Positions 30,335 through 36,509 of a stretch of 36,509 nucleotides of DNA are shown piece by piece (within the stretch, counting starts at the first letter, position 1; every line of letters starts with the position of its first letter). The stretch comes from an uncultured Candidatus Saccharibacteria bacterium (GTDB lineage: Bacteria > Patescibacteriota > Saccharimonadia > Saccharimonadales > Saccharimonadaceae). The position numbers were made by a program, and so were the translations under genes. The DNA lies in assembly GCA_944391325.1 (NCBI GenBank), contig CALXTC010000008.1, positions 1-36,509 of the forward strand, given 5' to 3'. The notes beneath the pieces are model-generated. The model searched no databases, was not told where the DNA came from, and saw nothing but the letters and a program-made list of their open reading frames with translations.

Positions 30335-30355
30335 TAGCCCAGATTGATTGGGCTA
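30335..30355 (+). terminator. Hairpin between ftsL and ftsI
   Basis: TAGCCCA (30335-30341) pairs with TGGGCTA (30349-30355). There is no T-run; it directly precedes the ftsI promoter and may be a weak terminator. Confidence 0.35.
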
Positions 30356-30356
30356 A

Positions 30357-30367
30357 TGTTATATAAT
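30357..30367 (+). promoter_or_regulatory. -10 promoter of ftsI (leaderless)
   Basis: TGTTATATAAT contains TATAAT at 30362-30367, which ends 7 bases before ATG 30375. The ATG at 30366 lies inside this -10 and is unlikely to be transcribed. Confidence 0.6.
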
Positions 30368-30374
30368 GAAATTA

Positions 30375-32147
30375 ATGACAAAGCAGTCAACAGGGGATAA
30401 AAAACCTAGGTTTACGCGCTACCAGGCAATGACCGGGCTGTTTTTTCTGTTGCTGATTATTATTGTGGTGCAGTTGTTTCATATTCAGATAATTGACCAC
30501 AAAATGTATGCGGCCAAGGCCGATAATATGCAGACAGATAAGCAGACTATTAATGCTGCTAGGGGACAAATCTACGTACGCGATGCTGACGGCAACATTG
30601 CGCCACTAGTAATGAATCGAACGGTTTACACGCTGTTTGCTGATCCATCGGCAATTGAGGACGTTGACGAGATTAAGGAATTGATTACTAGTGTCGTGGG
30701 CGATAGTTTGATTCAGGACGGGGTAGCGCAACTAACTGACAAGGATCGTCAATACGTAGTTCTGGCTAAACAACTATCGCAGGAGCAGGCCACTACTATT
30801 AAAGATGCTAATTTATACGGATTAGGATTGCAGGCTGATACTCAGCGGGTTTACCCCGAGGGAACGTTGGCGGCGCAAGTTTTAGGCTTTGTTAATAACG
30901 ACGGTGACGGTCAGTATGGGGTCGAGCAATACTATAATGACAAGCTGTCTGGTACGCCGGGGGTATTGCAGACTATTACCGATGTTCGAAAGATTCCCCT
31001 AACTATCGGGGCTAAGGATATTAGCATTCCTGCTCAGGACGGTGAGGATATAGTGCTAAGTATTGATCGCAATGTCCAGTCGCAGGCCGAGCAAGTCTTG
31101 GCCGAGGGGTTGCAAAATGCCAAGGCAACCAGTGGCAGCATCGTGGTGATGGACCCACAGACTGGACGAGTTTTGGCGATGGCCAATCTACCATCCTATG
31201 ATCCAGCCAATTATGGTGAGGTGGAGTCAGCGGCCGTTTACCAGAATAACGTTATCTCTAACGCCTACGAGCCGGGGTCGGTTATGAAGTTGTTCACGGT
31301 TGGCACGGGGCTGGACACGGGCGTAATTACACCTGAGTCGACCTTTTACAACAATTCATGTATTCAGGTCGATGATGCTGAAATATGCAATGTCACGCGG
31401 TCGGTCAGTGGCCAAAATATGACACCAATGCAACTACTGGAATATTCATTGAACACCGGTGCAGTCTGGGTACTTGAACAACTGGGCGGTGGACAAATCA
31501 ACCTAGCCGGTCGACAAAAACTATATGATTATCTAGTTAATAATTATCGAATGAATGCTCCAACTGGGATTGATTTAGCCAACGAGGTCGATAGTGTCAT
31601 TTACAAACCAGATACACCTAACGGTGCGAGAGTGCTATATGCCAACATGACCTTTGGCCAGGGCGAGCAGCTGACGATGATACAGGTTATCTCGGCCTTT
31701 TGCGCAGCCATTAATGGCGGTGTTTACTACCAGCCAACCGTAATGCTGGGGACGCTGAACGAGGACGGGGCTAGCATAACCGAGCAAGAGCCAAAGGTGG
31801 TAGCGGAAAATGTCTTGAAGCCAGATGTCAGTGCTGAATTAAAGGAAATGCTATATCAAGCCCGTTATCTAGGGGCTAGTGGTAGCTCAAAGGACAACGG
31901 CTATTATGTTGGCGGCAAGTCAGGCACCGCCCAAAAGGTTGACCCTAACACGGGGGCGTATTCTGACGAGTTGACGACTGGTACCTATATTGGTTTTGGT
32001 GGCGACAAGACGAAAACACCAAAATATGCAATAATGGTGCGGGTAGATGATGCGCATAACGGTGGATATTCTGGATCAGCCGCGGCGCAGCCAATTTTTG
32101 ATAGTATGAGCAACTTTATGATCCAGTATGAAGGAGTGTCTAAATGA
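30375..32147 (+). CDS. ftsI: Septal peptidoglycan transpeptidase FtsI (class B PBP)
   Basis: FtsI crosslinks septal peptidoglycan with FtsW. The 590-residue protein has an N-terminal membrane anchor (about residues 20-40), a PBP dimerisation domain with RGQIYVRDADGN, and the transpeptidase domain. Catalytic motifs are SVMK (Ser302, Lys305), SLN (358-360) and KSGTAQ (515-520). No PASTA domains follow. The TGA stop overlaps the mraY ATG. The start at 30375 is chosen from the promoter position. Name ftsI follows its dcw location; pbpB or spoVD would be equivalents elsewhere. Confidence 0.94.
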   Translation: MTKQSTGDKKPRFTRYQAMTGLFFLLLIIIVVQLFHIQIIDHKMYAAKADNMQTDKQTINAARGQIYVRDADGNIAPLVMNRTVYTLFADPSAIEDVDEIKELITSVVGDSLIQDGVAQLTDKDRQYVVLAKQLSQEQATTIKDANLYGLGLQADTQRVYPEGTLAAQVLGFVNNDGDGQYGVEQYYNDKLSGTPGVLQTITDVRKIPLTIGAKDISIPAQDGEDIVLSIDRNVQSQAEQVLAEGLQNAKATSGSIVVMDPQTGRVLAMANLPSYDPANYGEVESAAVYQNNVISNAYEPGSVMKLFTVGTGLDTGVITPESTFYNNSCIQVDDAEICNVTRSVSGQNMTPMQLLEYSLNTGAVWVLEQLGGGQINLAGRQKLYDYLVNNYRMNAPTGIDLANEVDSVIYKPDTPNGARVLYANMTFGQGEQLTMIQVISAFCAAINGGVYYQPTVMLGTLNEDGASITEQEPKVVAENVLKPDVSAELKEMLYQARYLGASGSSKDNGYYVGGKSGTAQKVDPNTGAYSDELTTGTYIGFGGDKTKTPKYAIMVRVDDAHNGGYSGSAAAQPIFDSMSNFMIQYEGVSK

Positions 32148-33181
32148 GCGAGACATTACAGTCACTGATGGACCCAATCACCAAGGTATTTTTATTGGGT
32201 GTTGGTTCATTTATTTTGGCAATGGTGATAACACCGATTTATACCTATTTTGCCTATAAATATAAATTCTGGAAACAGATGCGTCATGCGGCCATGGGTG
32301 GCGGGGCGGCGCCTGTCTATGAAAAACTTCATGCTGCCAAGCACAAGCGCCACATTCCAACTATGGCGGGAATTATCTTTGTAGTGGCTATTAGTATTAT
32401 TACTATCTTATTTAACTTCTCGCGTGAACAGACTTGGTTGCCACTGGCTGCCTTAATTTGCTGTGCGGCAGTGGGATTGGTTGATGACTTTATCAACATT
32501 CGCTCGCATGGCAAGGGCATTGCTGGAATGCGGGCGCCGGTAAAATTTGCCCTAATTTCTGCCATTGGCTTGGCACTGGGTTGGTTCTTCTATGCCAAAT
32601 TAGATATGCATACTATCCATATCCCATTTGCCGGTAGTTGGGATGTCGGTATTGGTATTATTCCTATTTTTGCCTTTGTGGTGGTGGCGACGGGCAACGC
32701 TGTTAACATCTCCGACGGTTTGGACGGGTTATCGGGTGGGTTGGCAGCCTCGGCCTTTGCGGCCTATGCTGTCATCGCCCTATTAGACCAACAGTTTGGA
32801 CTATCTGGCTTTTGTTTCACTATTCTGGGTGCATTGGTTAGTTATTTGTGGTTTAACATTAATCCAGCACGCTTCTTTATGGGTGACGTTGGTGCATTTG
32901 CCCTGGGTTGTTCACTAGCTGTGGTGGCGATGCTGACAGATACGCTATTTATTCTACCGGTGATTGCTGCGGTGTTTGTGATTGAGACCTTGTCGGTCAT
33001 TATCCAGATCACATCAAAGAAGATTCGACATAAAAAAGTTTTTCTGTCGGCGCCAATTCACCATCATCTAGAGGCGATTGGCTGGCCCGAAACCAAGGTG
33101 ACAATGCGCTTCTGGCTATTGGGCGTAGTGGCGGCGATTATTGGCGTGGTTCTGGCGATTGTTGGAGGATGCATTAAGTAA
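32144..33181 (+). CDS. mraY: Phospho-N-acetylmuramoyl-pentapeptide-transferase
   Basis: MraY moves phospho-MurNAc-pentapeptide to undecaprenyl phosphate to make lipid I. The 345-residue protein has about ten membrane segments. The aspartate pair is in VGLVDDFINI, then GNAVNISDGLDGLSGGLA, the FMGDVGAFALG motif, and the cytoplasmic histidine motif SAPIHHHLEAIGW. All catalytic residues are present. Overlaps of 4 bases with ftsI and 1 base with ftsW show tight coupling. Confidence 0.96.
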   Translation: MSETLQSLMDPITKVFLLGVGSFILAMVITPIYTYFAYKYKFWKQMRHAAMGGGAAPVYEKLHAAKHKRHIPTMAGIIFVVAISIITILFNFSREQTWLPLAALICCAAVGLVDDFINIRSHGKGIAGMRAPVKFALISAIGLALGWFFYAKLDMHTIHIPFAGSWDVGIGIIPIFAFVVVATGNAVNISDGLDGLSGGLAASAFAAYAVIALLDQQFGLSGFCFTILGALVSYLWFNINPARFFMGDVGAFALGCSLAVVAMLTDTLFILPVIAAVFVIETLSVIIQITSKKIRHKKVFLSAPIHHHLEAIGWPETKVTMRFWLLGVVAAIIGVVLAIVGGCIK

Positions 33182-34584
33182 TGACTGGAAACGGGGCAGC
33201 GCGGTGGCGCTATAACGCCACTAAGGCCTCGACTAGTGGCAACTGGGCGGGCAAAAACAAAAATGCGGCGAATGACCGACGAGCCAAGGCGTGGGCTCGT
33301 CAGGTTAAAGACGACCTATTGAATGCAAGGGGCGAGCTAAAGTTGGGTCGTCGTCATCGACCGGACTATCTAATCTTTGTGTTGGCTGTTGCTTTGGCTG
33401 CCTTTGGCCTAGTGATTATCTATTCAATTTCGCCAGGATTATACGATGGCAACGAGCAGACTATTCGCCAGGAGATGATCAAGCGAGGTCTATTTCTAAT
33501 CGCTGGCATAACAGCCTTTATTATAATGAGCCGCATTCCGCTTAACTTCCTAAAGAAATGGAGCCCAATTCTGTTTCTAATTGCCCTACTGGTATGTTTA
33601 GCCCTGCCACTACTGGGTTGGGCGAATGTGCCGGTGGCGACCTGTGCCTTGGGTGCCTGTCGTTGGTATAATCTAGGCCTATTTTCGGTTCAGCCGGCTG
33701 AAATCTTGAAGTTATGCACGGTGCTATTTATGGCTGGGTATCTGTCCACGAGATTAGCGGGGGGCAGGCTAAATTCAAAAAGCACTATTATTGAGGTGAC
33801 AATAGTTATGATGGTGTCGCTGGCTATTATTGTCGGCTTGCAAAAGGATATGGGGACAGGCTTTGCTCTGGCGGCAATCTTTATATTCCAATTAATTATG
33901 TCGGGCATATCGTGGAAAAGAATGGCAGTTGTTTTTGGGATGTTATTGGCGCTGATGATAGCAATGGTTATTATTGCGCCCCACCGAATTGCCCGTATTT
34001 TAACATTTGCTCAGGCTGGTGACGCTGATTCGGATTACCATATTAACCAGGCCTTAATTGGGTTAGGGTCGGGCGGCTTAACTGGTCGTGGTCTGGGTCA
34101 GTCGGTGCAGGCGTTTGGTTGGCTACCCGAGGCGGTCAATGACTCAATTTTTGCCATTATTGGTGAAACGTTGGGCTTTGTCGGGGCAGTGACTCTGATA
34201 ATAGTTTTTGCCTGGCTGATTATGCGCATGTTCAATAAAACAAACTATTTGGATAACATGTATCTACGCTTGGTGGTAGCCGGGGTAGTGGGCTGGTTTG
34301 CTTCGCATGTATTACTCAATATCATGGCAATGACGCATTTAATTCCATTGACTGGTATTACCTTGCCACTGGTTAGTTCGGGCGGCACTTCTCAGGTGTT
34401 CGTGATGGCTGGTCTAGGCATAGTGTTTAACATATCGCGATATACTAGTCATAGGCGAATCGCAATGAATGATGTAAACGAAAGTAAATTAGCAGGAGGC
34501 ACCAATGAAGATTCTGTGCGTGGGCGGTGGCAGCGGTGGGCACATAACGCCGATCGTGGCGGTCATAAACAAATTGCTAGATAA
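33181..34584 (+). CDS. ftsW: Peptidoglycan glycosyltransferase FtsW (SEDS family)
   Basis: FtsW polymerises lipid II at the septum together with FtsI. The 467-residue protein has a basic cytoplasmic N-terminus of about 60 residues, then about ten membrane segments of the SEDS fold. The conserved SVQPAEILKL, GLQKDMGTGFALA, GLTGRGLGQSVQAFGWLPEAVNDSIFAII-type region (read in parts) and ITLPLVSSGGTSQV are clear. A hydrophilic C-terminal tail of about 40 residues follows. The last 80 bases overlap the start of murG in another frame, so the tail is encoded by the same DNA as the MurG glycine loop. Confidence 0.94.
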   Translation: MTGNGAARWRYNATKASTSGNWAGKNKNAANDRRAKAWARQVKDDLLNARGELKLGRRHRPDYLIFVLAVALAAFGLVIIYSISPGLYDGNEQTIRQEMIKRGLFLIAGITAFIIMSRIPLNFLKKWSPILFLIALLVCLALPLLGWANVPVATCALGACRWYNLGLFSVQPAEILKLCTVLFMAGYLSTRLAGGRLNSKSTIIEVTIVMMVSLAIIVGLQKDMGTGFALAAIFIFQLIMSGISWKRMAVVFGMLLALMIAMVIIAPHRIARILTFAQAGDADSDYHINQALIGLGSGGLTGRGLGQSVQAFGWLPEAVNDSIFAIIGETLGFVGAVTLIIVFAWLIMRMFNKTNYLDNMYLRLVVAGVVGWFASHVLLNIMAMTHLIPLTGITLPLVSSGGTSQVFVMAGLGIVFNISRYTSHRRIAMNDVNESKLAGGTNEDSVRGRWQRWAHNADRGGHKQIAR

Positions 34585-35761
34585 TCACCCACCACGTGAT
34601 GGGGCTATGGCGCATCCGCATTTAAATAAAAGTTCCCTCTCCCTGGCGGAGAGAGCAGATGAGCCAAGCTTATCGGGTGAGGGGAAGTCACGTTATGATA
34701 TCCGTGTCTGGTGTGACAAAAAATTTGCCCCACAGGCCAAAAAACTGTTGACTAATACAGGCGTGCGGGTTGATGTTATATCGGCTGGCAAACTGCGTCG
34801 TTATGCCAATTTAAAATGGTGGTATCGCTGGTTTAGTCCGTATCATATTATCCATACCCATATACCAAACCTAATTGATATGTTTAAAATTCTGGTCGGC
34901 TTCATTCAGTCACTGGGTAAAATGCTGGTTTGGCGGCCAGATGTTGTCTTTTGCAAGGGTGGTTATGTTAGCCTGCCAGTTGGTATTGTGGCACATCTAT
35001 ACCATATCCCATTGGTGATTCACGATAGCGATACTGTGCCAGGGTTGACTAATCGGGTATTGGCGAGATACGCCACAGCCATAGGTACTGGCGCTCCGAT
35101 TGAAAACTACCCATCTTATCCTAAAAAGATAACAAAATTTATTGGTATACCAGTGCGAGATGACGTAAGGCACGTTTCGGCAACCAGGCAATTAACCTTG
35201 CGGGCTGATTTGGGACTAGATCAGAACCGTCCGCTAATTTTGGCCATGGGTGGCGGTCTAGGAGCTGTTGCCATTAATGATGCTATGACTGGTATTGCCA
35301 CCAGGTTGGTAAAGGCTGGTTATCAGGTGGTGTTATTAACGGGGCGAGGCAGGACTGTTGATATTCCGACCAGTGCTAAAAAATATTTTCATGTTTATGA
35401 TTTTTCAGACAAAATAGTCGAATACGAGCAGGTGGCTGATGTGGTAGTGACCAGGGCAGGGGCGACCACTATGGCTGAGCTGGCCGCTATTGGCGTGGCA
35501 ACTATTATTGTGCCGTCGCCATATTTGGCTGGCGACCATCAGACCAAGAATGCTATGGTTTATGAAAAGGCCGGGGCGGCCGAGGTGATTAATGAGTTCG
35601 ACATGAAGGACGACCCCAAAATCCTGTTCGATGCAATAGATAATCTATTATCGGATAAGACTAAGCGAGCCAAATTGGCAAAAAACCTGCATACCTTTGC
35701 TAAGCCAAACGCCCTAGACGGCATGGTGCAGATGATACTGGACGCTTGCAAAAAGGAGTAA
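34505..35761 (+). CDS. murG: UDP-GlcNAc:lipid I N-acetylglucosaminyltransferase with repeat-derived insertion
   Basis: MurG adds GlcNAc to lipid I, giving lipid II, on the cytoplasmic face. The 418-residue GT-B protein is about 60 residues longer than usual. It has the N-terminal loop GGGSGGHITP and FCKGGYVSLPVGIVA. IHDSDTVPGLTN replaces the usual HEQN-type motif. The C-terminal LAMGGGLGAVAIND, TRAGATTMAELAAIG and AGDHQTKNA follow. The start is fixed by AGGAGG 7 bases upstream, and it overlaps ftsW by 80 bases. Residues about 28-63 are an extra segment between the first helix and second strand, encoded by a hairpin repeat. It is likely functional because all core motifs remain. Confidence 0.93.
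   Translation: MKILCVGGGSGGHITPIVAVINKLLDNHPPRDGAMAHPHLNKSSLSLAERADEPSLSGEGKSRYDIRVWCDKKFAPQAKKLLTNTGVRVDVISAGKLRRYANLKWWYRWFSPYHIIHTHIPNLIDMFKILVGFIQSLGKMLVWRPDVVFCKGGYVSLPVGIVAHLYHIPLVIHDSDTVPGLTNRVLARYATAIGTGAPIENYPSYPKKITKFIGIPVRDDVRHVSATRQLTLRADLGLDQNRPLILAMGGGLGAVAINDAMTGIATRLVKAGYQVVLLTGRGRTVDIPTSAKKYFHVYDFSDKIVEYEQVADVVVTRAGATTMAELAAIGVATIIVPSPYLAGDHQTKNAMVYEKAGAAEVINEFDMKDDPKILFDAIDNLLSDKTKRAKLAKNLHTFAKPNALDGMVQMILDACKKE
34637..34687 (+). repeat. Two-hairpin repeat inserted in frame in murG
   Basis: CTCTCC (34637-34642) pairs with GGAGAG (34648-34653). GATGAGC (34658-34664) pairs with GCTTATC (34668-34674), followed by GGGTGAGGGGAAG. The layout equals that of the copies near 22363-22993; the second hairpin shares the GATGAGC arm with the copy at 22952. 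It encodes residues of MurG in frame. Confidence 0.65.
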
Positions 35762-35830
35762 AAACAAAAAGAAAAGGAAGTTTCCGCTTTAGGGACATCC
35801 TGCTCCGTGCCATCACTTCCTTCTAGTGCT
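35762..35830 (-). ncRNA. Candidate small RNA or isolated promoter-hairpin unit
   Basis: On the minus strand an extended -10 TGG-TATACT (35846-35838) is followed by about 70 bases. They end in an 8-bp stem (35822-35815 with 35781-35774) and a T-rich tract (35773-35761). There is no open frame of note. The inner 33 bases are not recognised as any known RNA; it does not match the SRP RNA apical motif. Alternatively the hairpin is only a terminator. Confidence 0.35.
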
Positions 35831-35837
35831 ATGATGT

Positions 35838-35846
35838 AGTATACCA
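35838..35846 (-). promoter_or_regulatory. Extended -10 of the candidate small RNA
   Basis: TGG-TATACT on the minus strand, identical to the element in front of the kinase gene at 18553. Confidence 0.45.
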
Positions 35847-35878
35847 CGGTGTGCTATGGGGTGACGAGGGTAAGCGTA

Positions 35879-35907
35879 TTGACAATAATTGTATTAGATG
35901 ATAGAAT
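35879..35907 (+). promoter_or_regulatory. Promoter of the 35964 gene
   Basis: TTGACA (35879-35884), a 17-bp spacer, then TAGAAT (35902-35907) preceded by TGA. Confidence 0.75.
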
Positions 35908-35963
35908 ATGGCAAGCTGCTTGGGAAAGGCCTAGGCAATTGTTCTTTGTGGAGGTGAGAGATC

Positions 35964-36197
35964 TTGTCGAACGGTTGGTTGATCCTTCTTTTGTTCGGCG
36001 TTGTCTGCATCGCGGTGTTCGGCTCGAACAAGAAGGCGATGTGGAGCTGGATCGTCCTGGTCGTCGGGATAATTCTGCTGTTTTACGCCTTGAGCATGGC
36101 TGTGTACGATCCGTTCGCTTGGTTGGTTGCGATCATTGCGCTTGCCGTAATGGCATATCGTGCCTATAGCAGGCGCAACAGGTCTAGCGGCAACTAA
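35964..36197 (+). CDS. Small membrane protein, 77 aa
   Basis: I do not recognise a family. Three hydrophobic segments fill most of the protein (about residues 4-19, 25-47 and 50-66), ending in a basic tail (YRAYSRRNR). It should lie in the cytoplasmic membrane. The start is TTG 35964, with GGAGGT (35950-35955) 8 bases upstream. It has its own TTGACA promoter, a leader of about 50 bases, and a strong terminator, like the other lone small genes. Confidence 0.75.
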   Translation: MSNGWLILLLFGVVCIAVFGSNKKAMWSWIVLVVGIILLFYALSMAVYDPFAWLVAIIALAVMAYRAYSRRNRSSGN

Positions 36198-36221
36198 CGG
36201 TTCGCACTAGTACCAACCATA

Positions 36222-36253
36222 CGCCCCGTCAGCTTGTCTGTCGGGGCGGTTTT
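36222..36253 (+). terminator. Intrinsic terminator after the 35964 gene
   Basis: CGCCCCG (36222-36228) pairs with CGGGGCG (36242-36248), followed by GTTTTG. Confidence 0.8.
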
Positions 36254-36509
36254 GTTACGGGCAACGCTGGATACGTATGATGCTGTCGCCAAGGTGGCAG
36301 CTGAAAATGGGCTGTCTAAGCCAGTTATTCTGGGTAGTGGGGCGATGTATATACATGCCATCAACAGTGGAAATTATTCAATGTCAGAGCTTAACAGAAG
36401 TTATGATGAGCGTCGTAATTTTGCAACTACATCACATGGTGTTGATATTGACTTTGGTTTTGATAGTGAGGCTGACACCGATAGGCTAGTGGCGATAGCT
36501 GGTAATGGT
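36252..36509 (+). CDS. Partial CDS running off the right edge; possible nucleotidyltransferase-fold protein
   Basis: A frame opening at TTG 36252 stays open for 86 codons to the window end. It reads as a normal protein. VILGSGAMYIHAI followed about 35 residues later by HGVDIDFGF resembles the GG-x-A-L-x-x-H-G and D-x-D pattern of nucleotidyltransferase-fold proteins; this is a weak resemblance only. The true start is uncertain: no promoter or Shine-Dalgarno is seen, and an internal ATG lies at 36345. The competing 70-codon frame starting at 36277 is less protein-like. Confidence 0.5.
   Translation, partial: MLRATLDTYDAVAKVAAENGLSKPVILGSGAMYIHAINSGNYSMSELNRSYDERRNFATTSHGVDIDFGFDSEADTDRLVAIAGNG

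Noticed and set aside
35762-35830. SRP RNA
   Set aside because: The length would fit, but the conserved GGAA-tetraloop and AGCAG internal-loop arrangement is not found in the right order.
36277-36489. 70-codon open frame near the right edge
   Set aside because: It is out of frame with the more protein-like frame that runs off the edge and has no start signals.

Overview
The window reads as part of a small, reduced bacterial chromosome of the Candidate Phyla Radiation, most likely a Candidatus Saccharibacteria (TM7) relative. The grounds are inference from content: a compact dcw cell-wall/division cluster, a Gram-positive-like envelope set (a sortase, FtsEX with a CHAP hydrolase, no outer-membrane genes), a GlyQS-type glycyl-tRNA synthetase, and a large surface protein of a type I associate with this group. 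TGA is used as an ordinary stop (for example at the end of murD) and release factor 2 is present, so the standard bacterial code applies. No 16S rRNA is present to settle the taxonomy.

Layout. 63-1385 is murD. 1472-2099 holds two small unknown genes. 2167-5156 is a surface-protein gene with a leader made of hairpin repeats and a C-terminus that looks like the variable region of a diversity-generating-retroelement target. 5203-7158 is a LOG-family protein and prfB. 7243-11834 is a sortase, ftsE, ftsX and a secreted coiled-coil/CHAP hydrolase, a plausible cell-separation module. 11920-13644 is an S41 protease and a lone response regulator. 13733-15239, on the minus strand, is rpmA and a THUMP-type RNA methyltransferase. 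15323-17814 is a flippase-like membrane protein, xseA and xseB. 17858-20404 is a membrane-anchored unknown, a degenerate histidine kinase, a response regulator and recO. 20572-22362 is a small membrane protein and glyQS. 22363-23080 is a repeat-rich island carrying a stand-alone DUF559 endonuclease. 23119-24413 has a small minus-strand gene, tRNA-Pro, tRNA-Arg and a membrane protein. 24558-27758 is a run of small unknown genes interrupted by pth. 28049-35761 is the dcw cluster: mraZ, rsmH, a 20-codon microORF, an ftsL-like gene, ftsI, mraY, ftsW, murG. A small membrane protein and a truncated gene close the window.

Two expression styles are visible. Many housekeeping genes have an extended -10 (TGN-TATAAT-like) ending only 6-8 bases before the start codon, so their mRNAs should be leaderless; this also corrects several start codons. 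A second group, mostly small genes of unknown function, has TTGACA-17-TANNAT-type promoters, leaders of about 60-130 bases, Shine-Dalgarno sequences and strong intrinsic terminators, with more G+C-rich codon use.

The most unusual content is a family of two-hairpin repeats. Copies enclose the DUF559 nuclease gene as an inverted pair, abut the glyQS stop codon, form the leader of the surface-protein gene (with its ribosome-binding site and start codon inside the hairpins), and sit in frame inside the essential gene murG. Together with the probable hypervariable surface protein, this is the best candidate for an undescribed system here.
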